Positions 1 to 5,954 of a stretch of DNA of 8,370 nucleotides are shown piece after piece. The translations under genes were made by a program, and so were the position numbers. The stretch is from Dehalococcoidia bacterium UBA5627 (GTDB lineage Bacteria > Chloroflexota > Dehalococcoidia > Dehalococcoidales > UBA5627): NCBI GenBank assembly GCA_002421585.1, contig DIKD01000013.1, positions 329 through 8,698 on the forward strand. The letters are read 5' to 3'. The notes below the pieces were generated by a model. That model had not been told where the DNA came from. It searched no databases and worked only from the letters and a program-made list of their open reading frames with translations. Position 1 is the stretch's first letter. Every line of letters begins with the position of its first letter.

Positions 1-526
1 GCTCCCTAATAGTGGGGCAGGTGATAACTTCAAGGTTCATATTCAGGTCTTTAACCATTTTACCAATAACAATTGCCTGTTGTGCATCCTTCTGCCCGAA
101 GTAGGCTTTATTAGGCATAACTATGTTGAATAACTTATTGACGACTGTGGTAACCCCCCGGAAATGTCCCGGGCGGCAGTTGCCCTCCAGCTTTTGTGTT
201 ATCCCGATAACCTCGACACGGCTGTTGAAATCTTTGGGATACATTTCATCCGCTTCGGGTGCAAAGACGGCATCAACGCCCTCTTCTTCTAATATTTCCA
301 AATCGCCATCGATATCACGCGGGTATTTTTCAAAATCTTCATTGGGTCCAAACTGGGTCGGATTTACAAAGATGCTGACTATAACAGAAGCATTTTCCTC
401 TTTCGCTTTCCTTACAAGCGAGATATGCCCCTCATGTAGATAGCCCATTGTTGCAACGAATCCGACCGGTTCCGGAAGTTTTTTTCTGAGCTCTTGCATT
501 TCGGAGATAGTTTTGATTATTTTCAT
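1..526 (-). CDS. panC: Pantothenate synthetase (pantoate--beta-alanine ligase), C-terminus cut off by window edge
   Basis: PanC joins pantoate and beta-alanine with ATP, through a pantoyl-adenylate, to make pantothenate in the cytoplasm. Reading from the ATG at 526 gives 175 open codons with no stop before the edge. Visible family motifs are the adenylate-forming MGYLHEGH (residues 27-34, HIGH-type), SIFVNPTQF (51-59), LEGNCRPGHFRGV (113-125) and FGQKDAQQ (143-150). The last residues, PTIRE, come just before the KMSKS-like region, so about 100 of the usual roughly 280 residues lie outside the window. The start lies 4 nt after the panB stop, with only an A-rich stretch and no clear Shine-Dalgarno before it, so translation is probably coupled to panB. 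Last visible gene of the pan operon. The identity is secure; only the end is unseen. Confidence 0.96.
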   Translation of the reverse strand, partial: MKIIKTISEMQELRKKLPEPVGFVATMGYLHEGHISLVRKAKEENASVIVSIFVNPTQFGPNEDFEKYPRDIDGDLEILEEEGVDAVFAPEADEMYPKDFNSRVEVIGITQKLEGNCRPGHFRGVTTVVNKLFNIVMPNKAYFGQKDAQQAIVIGKMVKDLNMNLEVITCPTIRE

Positions 527-530
527 AATA

Positions 531-1364
531 TTAGTTTTTTTTCAGTTCATCGATAATGCTCTCATCCATCGGAAAACTCTGCGCTTCGGTGGGAAAAAGC
601 CCTGATTTAACCTCTTCATAATATTCGTTTACAGCCTTAGACATCGATTCCGCAATCCTTGCATACTGTTTGGTATGCTTCGGTACGAAATCGGTAAACA
701 ATCCCAGTATATCGCTTACAACCTGTACCTGTCCATCGCATCCTGTGCCGGCTCCGATGCCTATAGTAGGGATACTGATATTTTTAGAAATAAAAGCAGC
801 CAGTTCAGCAGGTACGGTCTCCAGCACAACGGCAAATGCCCCGGCTTCTTCCAGCGCTTTAGCGTCTGCCAGCAGTTTTTTTGCCGTTTCTATATCCTTA
901 CCCTGTATCTTATGCCCGCCGAGTTGATTTATCGATTGAGGAGTTAAGCCGATATGCCCCATTACGGGAATGCCGCAATCGACAATCTTTTTTACCTTAT
1001 CGGAGACATTAACTCCGCCTTCAAGTTTTACCGCCTGCGCACCTGCTTCCTGAATAAAGCGTGACGCATTGGTTAAAGCCTGCTCAGCGTTTAAATGGTA
1101 ACTCATAAAAGGCAAATCGCCGATAACCATGGCATTCTTGGAGCCGCGTACTACCGCTTTGGTATGGTGAATCATTTCGTCCATGGTTACAGGGATGGTT
1201 GAATCATATCCCAGTATTACCATTCCGAGACTGTCCCCGACAAGTATAAGCGGCACTCCCGCTTCATCTATGATTTTAGCGGTCATATAGTCGTAGGCGG
1301 TCAGCGTGGCGATTTTCTCGCCTTTTTGCTTCATAGCCTTTATCTGAATTATATTTGTGCGCAT
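531..1364 (-). CDS. panB: 3-methyl-2-oxobutanoate hydroxymethyltransferase (ketopantoate hydroxymethyltransferase)
   Basis: PanB transfers a hydroxymethyl group from 5,10-methylene-THF to 2-ketoisovalerate, giving ketopantoate, the first committed step to pantothenate. The 277-residue product has the expected TIM-barrel family length (E. coli about 264). Ligands expected for Mg2+ are present: D44 in VGDS, D83 in IGDLPF and E115 in KLEGG. The catalytic glutamate is E182 in LETVP. K113, H137 (VMGHIGLTPQ) and GIGAG (202-206) are also conserved. The ATG at 1364 is chosen because an excellent AAGGAGG lies 5 nt upstream. The gene follows panD with a 10-nt gap and precedes panC by 4 nt. Its methylene-THF cofactor is also the substrate of the MetF encoded at 3749-4624, a metabolic link but not an operon one. 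Confidence 0.98.
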   Translation of the reverse strand: MRTNIIQIKAMKQKGEKIATLTAYDYMTAKIIDEAGVPLILVGDSLGMVILGYDSTIPVTMDEMIHHTKAVVRGSKNAMVIGDLPFMSYHLNAEQALTNASRFIQEAGAQAVKLEGGVNVSDKVKKIVDCGIPVMGHIGLTPQSINQLGGHKIQGKDIETAKKLLADAKALEEAGAFAVVLETVPAELAAFISKNISIPTIGIGAGTGCDGQVQVVSDILGLFTDFVPKHTKQYARIAESMSKAVNEYYEEVKSGLFPTEAQSFPMDESIIDELKKN

Positions 1365-1369
1365 AGCGG

Positions 1370-1376
1370 CCTCCTT
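1370..1376 (-). promoter_or_regulatory. Strong Shine-Dalgarno of panB overlapping the panD stop codon
   Basis: On the minus strand AAGGAGG lies 5 nt before the panB ATG, and its first two A residues are the last two bases of the panD TAA stop. Ribosomes finishing panD would therefore release on top of the panB initiation site, which suggests efficient reinitiation or coupling. It is the best ribosome binding site in the operon. Confidence 0.85.
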
Positions 1377-1752
1377 AGAAGGGCAATGATTCGATAGTAT
1401 GTTTTATAGAAGTAATCTCATTCTTTGCGTTTACATAAACCATAGTCGGGCTAAAATCTTCCACGTCGCCTTCCGCTACCTGTGAGTAGGTAAGAATAAT
1501 AACAATGTCGCCCTTACAAACCATTCGCGCTGCAGCTCCGTTTAAGCAGACCCGTCCGCTTCCGGCTTCCCCCTCGATAACATAAGTTAAAAAACGCTCA
1601 CCGTTATTGACGTTCAGGACGTGCACCTGCTCGTAGGGCAGGATATCGGCCGCCTGTAACAGATTACGGTCTATAGTGATGCTTCCCTCATAGTCTATAT
1701 TGAGATCGGTAACACGGGCGCGGTGGATTTTACTTTTCATCATTGTTCTCAT
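1375..1752 (-). CDS. panD: Aspartate 1-decarboxylase, pyruvoyl-dependent
   Basis: PanD decarboxylates L-aspartate to beta-alanine, one of the two substrates of PanC. From the ATG at 1752 the protein is 125 residues, close to the 126 of E. coli PanD. The self-processing site YEGS is present (cleavage between G23 and S24; S24 becomes the pyruvoyl group). K8, R53, Y57 and the NGAAA stretch starting at N71 match active-site positions of the family. An in-frame GTG at 1764 would add MQKT, but it has no ribosome binding site at a useful distance, and the family N-terminus (RTM..K.H) aligns with the later start. The ATG at 1752 has GGAG 11 nt upstream and overlaps the TGA of the preceding gene as ATGA, a classic coupling arrangement. 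No separate maturation factor (PanZ/PanM) is visible nearby. Confidence 0.96.
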   Translation of the reverse strand: MRTMMKSKIHRARVTDLNIDYEGSITIDRNLLQAADILPYEQVHVLNVNNGERFLTYVIEGEAGSGRVCLNGAAARMVCKGDIVIILTYSQVAEGDVEDFSPTMVYVNAKNEITSIKHTIESLPF

Positions 1753-2636
1753 TGTTTTTTGCACTCCGGCTGTAGTATTGGCTGTTTGAGTATCCGTTCT
1801 ATATCTTCTGCCTGTGATTTATTCAGTTTGCCTTTTTTTATGGCTATCGGGATGGTATTCAAGCCGAGTTCCCGATACAACCCGGTAATATCGGGGTCTA
1901 TTTTATCCAGTGCCGTTAAATGTTTTTTTACAGTTCCCGAATCTCCGCGGGCAATCGGTCCGGTCAGACTATTTGCAACTCCTATCGATTCTATATTGTT
2001 AATAGTGCCCCTCATTAGCGGTAACAAAGCCATTACTGCTTTATCGCGGGGAACGTCTATGCTCTCCCATAAGTCTGCGGCAATATCGGTTAAAGTAACC
2101 AGGTAATTACAGGCGAAAACCGCTGCCGCATGATAGATTGCCCTGTCTTTCGATTTCAGTTCTATTACGTTGCCTCCGAGTATTCGCGCCATTTCTTTAA
2201 GTTGCGTCAGCAACGGCTCTTCCGCTTCAACAGCAAAGGTAATGCCTTTTAAGTTTTCCTCCGGCTTGGCAGCGAATGTCTGCAACGGATGAAATACTCC
2301 GATTTGCGAACCGGCTTTTTTTGCCGGATTCAGAATATCCACAGGGTCCGCACCGCTGCAATGAACGACCATCTGTCCTTTTCGCCAACTTACCTGTGAC
2401 GCGACCACGGGAATAACATCATCCGGTGTGGCAATAAATACCAGGTCTGCGTAATCGGCAACTTCCTGGTTATTCGCTGCGGCGCGACAGTCGTCTAATC
2501 GTTCTGCCAGAGTTTTTGCAGATTCAAATCCGCGGCTGGAAACAGCGGTGATGTTAAAGCCGTTTTGCTTAAAGGCAACCGAAAGTGTAGTTGCCAATGC
2601 CCCGGCTCCGATAAAACCCAGTCTGATTTTATTCAT
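1749..2636 (-). CDS. panG: Rossmann-like/DUF2520 reductase, probable PanG-type ketopantoate reductase
   Basis: The 295-residue product has an N-terminal Rossmann domain with GFIGAGALA (7-15), an SR pair after the second strand (34-35) that suggests NADPH preference, ATPDD (69-73) and HCSGA (93-97). GVFHPLQTF (114-122) marks the domain junction. A helical C-terminal domain follows, with YHAAAVFACNY (169-179) and LTGPIARGDSGT (225-236). This is the Rossmann-like plus DUF2520 architecture. As I recall, the alternative ketopantoate reductase PanG, described in Francisella and also found in Enterococcus faecalis, is of this type; it replaces PanE/IlvC in reducing ketopantoate to pantoate. Position supports that role: first gene of a pan operon, overlapping panD by ATGA, with no other reductase in the set. 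The start at 2636 is preceded by a modest GGGAA 8 nt upstream. Family membership is secure; the reaction is inferred from context and homology. Confidence 0.85.
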   Translation of the reverse strand: MNKIRLGFIGAGALATTLSVAFKQNGFNITAVSSRGFESAKTLAERLDDCRAAANNQEVADYADLVFIATPDDVIPVVASQVSWRKGQMVVHCSGADPVDILNPAKKAGSQIGVFHPLQTFAAKPEENLKGITFAVEAEEPLLTQLKEMARILGGNVIELKSKDRAIYHAAAVFACNYLVTLTDIAADLWESIDVPRDKAVMALLPLMRGTINNIESIGVANSLTGPIARGDSGTVKKHLTALDKIDPDITGLYRELGLNTIPIAIKKGKLNKSQAEDIERILKQPILQPECKKQ

Positions 2637-2661
2637 CGTTTATATTCCCGGCTTATTAAAT

Positions 2662-2692
2662 AAAAAAACCTTCTCCGAAACTACGAGAAGGT
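2662..2692 (-). terminator. Intrinsic terminator/attenuator in the pan operon leader
   Basis: On the minus strand a perfect 8-bp stem (ACCTTCTC at 2692-2685 with GAGAAGGT at 2675-2668) closes a 9-nt loop and runs straight into seven T residues (2668-2662). This is a canonical rho-independent terminator in the direction of the pan operon; the plus strand has no T run, so it is not bidirectional. It lies downstream of the operon's own promoter and only about 25 nt before the panG start, so it would stop pan transcripts unless disrupted. It would also end surE read-through. Attenuation is inferred. Confidence 0.82.
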
Positions 2693-2700
2693 AAATAAAA

Positions 2701-2739
2701 AATACACGTCTCGGTCGTACTCGATCCAAGCGAAATATC
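2701..2739 (-). ncRNA. Candidate pan RNA motif stem-loop with two bulged adenosines
   Basis: In transcript order the stem is CG, CUUGG, a bulged A (2725), UCG, loop AGUA, CGA, CCGAG, a bulged A (2709), CG. CUUGG pairs with CCGAG (one G-U) and UCG with CGA. An outer helix GAUAU/GUAUU can extend the base across a small U-rich internal loop. One bulged A lies on each side of the stem. My memory of the pan motif (a Weinberg et al. candidate structured RNA found upstream of panB/panC/panD in Chloroflexota, Firmicutes and deltaproteobacteria) is a hairpin with two conserved bulged A residues, often in tandem. Location before a pan operon fits exactly. I see only one clear copy. Pairing is seen directly; the family assignment is recalled, not searched. 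Confidence 0.68.
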
Positions 2740-2793
2740 CGAATTGTTGCCTCAAAAAAGCTCACCGCCATAAGGTCGATGGCTTATAATTTA

Positions 2794-2822
2794 ATTGTAT
2801 TCAGCTTAAGTGAGTATGTCAA
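2794..2822 (-). promoter_or_regulatory. Strong sigma70-type promoter of the pan operon
   Basis: On the minus strand a consensus -35 TTGACA (2822-2817) and -10 TACAAT (2799-2794, five of six consensus bases) are separated by exactly 17 nt. The predicted start is near the A at 2787. The promoter begins 33 nt after the surE stop codon, so the pan operon has its own initiation despite lying in the same direction as surE. Such a strong promoter followed by a terminator suits control by attenuation rather than by promoter strength. Confidence 0.85.
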
Positions 2823-2855
2823 ATCAGTTGTATTTCACGGGGTGCTTTAATGCTT

Positions 2856-3626
2856 TTAAATATTCTTAAAAAGCTCCTTGCACAACGCTTCGTTCAGTCC
2901 GCTTGCTTTTCTCTGGAAAAGCGTTTCGTTTAAGGGAGTAATTGAAATATATTTCTCTTGCAAAGCGTAGATATCAGTATCTTCCGCTACATTGTTGTTT
3001 TGCTGTTGGCGTACCAGCCAGTAGTATTCCTGTCTGCCGTCATGCCCTTCTTTTACGGTATCTATGTGAGTCTTATGCGCCTGGCGGGTTATGCTAATAC
3101 CCTTCATTTCGGAAAGCGGATAATCGGGGATATTGATATTTAAAAAGAAACACCCGGATAAAGTTTTATCTCTGAACTTTTCGACTAGCAGCCTGACCAG
3201 TCGTGCCGCTTTGGCAACATTGTCATCATTATAGTTTAGTACAGAGATTGCTATGGCCGGAACATCCCTTAAATAACCCTGCAGGGCGGCGCCAACCGTC
3301 CCAGAAATCAATATATCGTCGCCGGTATTCAAGCCTTGATTGATACCGGAAATAACAAGGTCGGGTTTTTCTTTAACAGCCATTTCAAGCGCTATGATAA
3401 CGCTGTCACCGGGGGTCCCTTCAACGGCATAGGTATCTATTCCTTTTATCAACGCGTCTATTTTGTGGACTCGCAGGGGCTGGCGCAGAGTTACCATGGT
3501 ACCGGTAGCGCTTTGTTCCCTGTCCGGGGCGACTACAGTAATTTCGGCAATATCCTGCAACTCTTTCGCAAGAGCCCACAGCCCGGGAGAGAGTATTCCG
3601 TCATCGTTTGAAAGCAGTATATTCAT
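2856..3626 (-). CDS. surE: 5'/3'-nucleotidase SurE
   Basis: SurE is a metal-dependent phosphatase that removes the phosphate from nucleoside 5'- and 3'-monophosphates; some homologues also act on short polyphosphate. From the ATG at 3626 the protein is 256 residues, normal for the family. Metal-site residues are present: D8 and D9 in LLSNDDG, S39 in DREQSATG and N96 in SGINQGLN. GTPGDS (70-75) and SGTVGAALQG are further family signatures. An in-frame ATG at 3632 would add MV, but GAGG lies only 2 nt from it and 8 nt from the ATG at 3626, and family members begin directly at the first beta strand, so 3626 is preferred. The gene is divergent from metF and is followed by the pan promoter. No terminator lies directly after it; the leader hairpin at 2662-2692 probably catches its transcript. 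Confidence 0.97.
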   Translation of the reverse strand: MNILLSNDDGILSPGLWALAKELQDIAEITVVAPDREQSATGTMVTLRQPLRVHKIDALIKGIDTYAVEGTPGDSVIIALEMAVKEKPDLVISGINQGLNTGDDILISGTVGAALQGYLRDVPAIAISVLNYNDDNVAKAARLVRLLVEKFRDKTLSGCFFLNINIPDYPLSEMKGISITRQAHKTHIDTVKEGHDGRQEYYWLVRQQQNNNVAEDTDIYALQEKYISITPLNETLFQRKASGLNEALCKELFKNI

Positions 3627-3634
3627 AACCATTA

Positions 3635-3638
3635 CCTC
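3635..3638 (-). promoter_or_regulatory. Shine-Dalgarno that decides the surE start
   Basis: GAGG on the minus strand lies 8 nt before the ATG at 3626, ideal spacing, and only 2 nt before the competing in-frame ATG at 3632. This favours the downstream start. Confidence 0.7.
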
Positions 3639-3650
3639 AATCGCTAATTA

Positions 3651-3679
3651 AGTTTAGCAGATGCCCAATGCCGGAACAA
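3651..3679 (-). promoter_or_regulatory. Probable surE promoter with extended -10
   Basis: On the minus strand a -10 hexamer TAAACT (3656-3651) is preceded by TGC, giving the TGN extended -10. A partial -35, TTGTTC (3679-3674), lies 17 nt upstream. The hexamer falls inside a small inverted repeat (GCTAA, 6-nt spacer, TTAGC, 3643-3658), a possible but unproven operator. Promoter call is moderate. Confidence 0.55.
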
Positions 3680-3702
3680 ATCCAAACTTTTTGTGTAATA
3701 TT

Positions 3703-3730
3703 TTCTTAAAATGCGAATTATTGTTATACT
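3703..3730 (+). promoter_or_regulatory. Probable metF-queA promoter with extended -10
   Basis: A -10 TATACT (3725-3730) is preceded by TGT, matching the TGN extended -10. The -35 is poor (TTCTTA at 3703-3708, 16-nt spacer), as is common when an extended -10 is present. Initiation near 3736-3738 would leave a leader of only about a dozen nucleotides, starting at the ribosome binding site GGGAG (3738-3742). That leaves no room for a riboswitch before metF. Confidence 0.6.
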
Positions 3731-3748
3731 AGACTACGGGAGTTCGAC

Positions 3749-4624
3749 ATGAAAAAGATTACGGATATATTCAGCGAGAAGGAGAAAACATTCTCTTTTG
3801 AGTTTTTTCCACCCAAGACAGAAGTTGGGATGAAAAAGCTCTATGACATCGCCGAAACTTTTGCTGCGCTTAAACCGGATTGGTTTTCGGTTACTTATGG
3901 CGCCGGCGGTGGTACACGTGAGCTTACACTGGATATTGTAGACAATTTCCAGAAGCGTTTTAACATACCCACCATGCATCATTTTTCATGCGTCGGCGAC
4001 AGCAGACAGTCTTTAGCAGAGAAAATAAACGAGATGAAAAACAAGAATATCCGCAATATATTTGCTCTGCGCGGTGACCCGCCGGCGGGTGATGAAAACC
4101 GGAAACCGGCTGCCGACGGATTGGAATACTGTTACCAGCTTATAGAGATGATTCGCAAACACGGCGATTTCTTCAGTATCGGCGTTGCCGGCTTCCCCGA
4201 GGGTCATATAAATTGTCCGAGTAAAGAACTGGATTCGATTTATCTGAAAAAGAAAATCGATACCGGCGGCGATTTTGTAATCACCCAGATATTTTTCGAT
4301 AATAAAGACTATTTCGTGTATGTAGACAGGTTGAGGAAGGCGGGTGTAAAAGCGCGCATACTTCCCGGCATAATGTCGATTACCAACTATCAGAAGCTGC
4401 TCTCATTTTGCAAGGGGTGCGGTGCCACTGTGCCGCAAAAGGTGCACGATATTTTTGCTCCGCTTGACGGCGACGATGAAGCTACCTATAAAGCGGGGCT
4501 GGATTTTACAATACAGCAATGCAATGAGCTGCTGGAGGGCGGCGCTCCCGGTATTCAATTTTTTACCTTAAACAAACTCGACCCTGTCAGGGAAGTTGTA
4601 GAAAATATAAAACACTATTTTTAA
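3749..4624 (+). CDS. metF: Methylenetetrahydrofolate reductase
   Basis: MetF is a flavoprotein that reduces 5,10-methylene-THF to 5-methyl-THF, feeding methionine and SAM synthesis or, in acetogens, the methyl branch of the Wood-Ljungdahl pathway. The 291-residue single-domain product matches the bacterial FAD TIM-barrel form and lacks the eukaryotic regulatory domain. SFEFFPPK (16-23) carries E18, equivalent to the catalytic Glu28 of E. coli. VTYGAGG (48-54), HFSCVG (78-83), NIFALRGDPP (103-112, with D110 equivalent to Asp120), GFPEGH (148-153) and TQIFFD (179-184) follow in the usual order. The start is supported by GGGAG 6 nt upstream. No electron-transfer partner such as metV lies beside it, so it more resembles the stand-alone type, but physiology cannot be read from the window. 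queA follows 15 nt downstream on the same strand. Confidence 0.96.
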   Translation: MKKITDIFSEKEKTFSFEFFPPKTEVGMKKLYDIAETFAALKPDWFSVTYGAGGGTRELTLDIVDNFQKRFNIPTMHHFSCVGDSRQSLAEKINEMKNKNIRNIFALRGDPPAGDENRKPAADGLEYCYQLIEMIRKHGDFFSIGVAGFPEGHINCPSKELDSIYLKKKIDTGGDFVITQIFFDNKDYFVYVDRLRKAGVKARILPGIMSITNYQKLLSFCKGCGATVPQKVHDIFAPLDGDDEATYKAGLDFTIQQCNELLEGGAPGIQFFTLNKLDPVREVVENIKHYF

Positions 4625-4639
4625 ACAGAAAGTGCACTC

Positions 4640-5695
4640 GTGAAAACCAGCGATTTCGATTATTATCTGCCCCCGGAGATGATTGCCCAAACACCGGTCG
4701 AACCCAGAGACAGCTCACGTCTGCTGGTAGTCAACCGTACGGATTCCGGCATCACCCACGTGAATGCCTTTTGTGATATCTGCCGCTATTTAAAAGAGGG
4801 GGATGTGCTGGTATTCAATGACAGCCGTGTTATGCCGGCGCGCCTTAAGGGATTTAAGCCCGAAACAGGCGGTAAAGTTGAACTGCTGCTTCTAAAGCAT
4901 ACGCAAGACGGCACTTGGGAAGCGCTGGTAAAGCCGGGTAAACGCGTCAGAACCGGCACTAAAATCGAATTGTATAACGATTCCCTGACTTCAGAGGAAA
5001 CAATCCCGCCGGTTTTTGTTGAAATAGTGGATATTTTAGATGAGGGTATCAAGCTGGTACGCTTTTCCGATGAAAAGTATCTGCCTGTTTTTGGAAAAAC
5101 CCCTCTACCTCCCTATATCCATGCGCCTTTAGAGAACCCCGAAAGGTATCAGACGATCTATGCCGATGTTGATAAGACGGGCAGCGCCGCCGCGCCGACT
5201 GCCGGCTTGCATTTTACCCCCGAACTTATCGATACCCTGCGTAAAAACGGAATCAAATGCCTTTTTACCACTCTGCATGTCGGATTGGATACCTTTCGCC
5301 CGGTACAGGGTGAAGACCTCAGTCGGCATAAACTGCATTTCGAATACGGCTACATCAGCAAAGAGGTTGCCGATGAGGTTTCTGTGGCTAAAAAACAGGG
5401 CAGAAGGGTAATCTGCGTGGGAACGACATCCGTCCGGCTTGTTGAATATGCCGCCGGCATCAGTAAAAATGCCCCCCTAGACCCGTTTGAGGGCTGGGTA
5501 AACCTTTTTATCCTGCCGGGCTATAAATTCCTTATCCCAAATGCCATAATTACCAATTTCCACCTGCCGAAATCTACCCTTTTGATGATGGTAAGCGCGT
5601 TCGGGGGAATGGAATTGATGAAGAAAGCCTATCGGGAAGCTATTGAAAAGAATTACCGTTTCTACAGCTTCGGCGATGCCATGCTGATTTTGTAG
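4640..5695 (+). CDS. queA: S-adenosylmethionine:tRNA ribosyltransferase-isomerase
   Basis: QueA moves the ribosyl part of SAM onto 7-aminomethyl-7-deazaguanine at the tRNA wobble position (34), forming epoxyqueuosine, the next-to-last step to queuosine. The product is 351 residues (E. coli 356). Family signatures run in order: LPPEMIAQTP (10-19), VFNDSRVMPARL (59-70), TPLPPYI (155-161), GSAAAPTAGLHF (182-193), HVGLDTFRPV (214-223), HKLHFE (231-236), GTTSVRLVE (262-270) and NFHLPKSTLLMMVSAF (307-322). The start is GTG at 4640; the N-terminus MKTSDFDYYLP aligns well with the family, but the Shine-Dalgarno is weak (AGAAAG about 8 nt upstream), so coupling to metF, which ends 15 nt earlier, is likely. 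The SAM-using product fits a one-carbon operon. No tgt or other queuosine genes are nearby. No clear terminator follows. Confidence 0.97.
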   Translation: MKTSDFDYYLPPEMIAQTPVEPRDSSRLLVVNRTDSGITHVNAFCDICRYLKEGDVLVFNDSRVMPARLKGFKPETGGKVELLLLKHTQDGTWEALVKPGKRVRTGTKIELYNDSLTSEETIPPVFVEIVDILDEGIKLVRFSDEKYLPVFGKTPLPPYIHAPLENPERYQTIYADVDKTGSAAAPTAGLHFTPELIDTLRKNGIKCLFTTLHVGLDTFRPVQGEDLSRHKLHFEYGYISKEVADEVSVAKKQGRRVICVGTTSVRLVEYAAGISKNAPLDPFEGWVNLFILPGYKFLIPNAIITNFHLPKSTLLMMVSAFGGMELMKKAYREAIEKNYRFYSFGDAMLIL

Positions 5696-5720
5696 AAAAA
5701 CCAATAAAAAATTCCCAAAG

Positions 5721-5752
5721 CCATTCGTGGTGAGCTTGTCGAAACATAGCGG
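5721..5752. repeat. TTCGTGGTGAGCTTGTCGAA dispersed-repeat module
   Basis: The module carries TTCG (5724-5727) and CGAA (5740-5743) arms around GTGGTGAGCTTGT. The same core reappears at 5966-5980 without the five bases AGCTT, so the two copies are direct repeats differing by one small indel. This sequence type is familiar from dispersed repeats in Chloroflexota and other environmental genomes; genome-wide copy number cannot be judged from here. Confidence 0.55.
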
Positions 5753-5775
5753 CGAGAGTCAAGCTATTATTACGA

Positions 5776-5864
5776 ATCCCGAGAATCGGGATGAAGCAAT
5801 CTCTATCATTGGTTTTAATAAATCCCATTGTATTTCTAAATCGCAGCAAAGGGATTGCTTCGTC
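5776..5864. repeat. Nested inverted repeat (GATGAAGCAATCTC / GGGATTGCTTCGTC)
   Basis: The outer arms at 5790-5803 and 5851-5864 are complementary at 12 of 14 positions around a 47-nt AT-rich loop. Overlapping the left arm is a perfect 7-bp hairpin, ATCCCGA-GAA-TCGGGAT (5776-5792). The string ATTGCTTCGTC followed by CATCCTCGCA resembles another widespread dispersed-repeat family. No T run follows the hairpin, so it is not called a terminator. Confidence 0.55.
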
Positions 5865-5954
5865 TGATTGCGGCATCCTCGCACAGACTTTAAAACCTTC
5901 ATCAGGCTTGTTCCGATTGGTCGAGACTTCCGCTGAGGGAAGCCTTTATAGCCT

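Larger units (their letters stand above)
2637..2787 (-). promoter_or_regulatory. Structured 5' leader of the panG-panD-panB-panC operon
   Basis: About 150 nt lie between the predicted transcription start (A at about 2787) and the panG ATG. In transcript order they hold a small hairpin (2767-2783, GCCAT/ATGGC), a purine/T-rich linker, a stem-loop with two bulged A residues (2701-2739), and a terminator hairpin with a T run (2662-2692) some 25 nt before the ATG. Leaders this long and structured in front of vitamin operons usually regulate. The small hairpin has an alternative fold, since the first bases ATAAG can instead pair with CTTAT inside it; the two are mutually exclusive. No open reading frame typical of a leader peptide is evident. 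That this is a regulatory leader is well supported; its ligand or trigger is unknown. Confidence 0.75.

Noticed and set aside
1753..1764. Upstream GTG start for panD at 1764 adding four residues
   Set aside because: No Shine-Dalgarno at a workable distance; the ATG at 1752 has GGAG upstream, an ATGA overlap and family-like N-terminus and length.
2767..2783. First leader hairpin as a second tandem pan stem-loop
   Set aside because: GCCAT/ATGGC pairs without bulged adenosines, so it lacks the feature that marks the motif; kept only as part of the leader.
3627..3632. ATG at 3632 as the surE start
   Set aside because: The GAGG ribosome binding site would be only 2 nt away, and SurE proteins normally begin at the first beta strand as from 3626.
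3661..3748. SAM or other riboswitch upstream of metF
   Set aside because: The best promoter leaves a leader of about a dozen nucleotides, and no conserved riboswitch core or terminator is visible.
5776..5792. Perfect 7-bp ATCCCGA hairpin as the queA terminator
   Set aside because: No T run on either strand and it sits about 80 nt past the stop inside a repeat.
5927..5942. CTTCC/GGAAG hairpin as a terminator
   Set aside because: Only a 5-bp stem followed by CCTTTATA rather than a T run.
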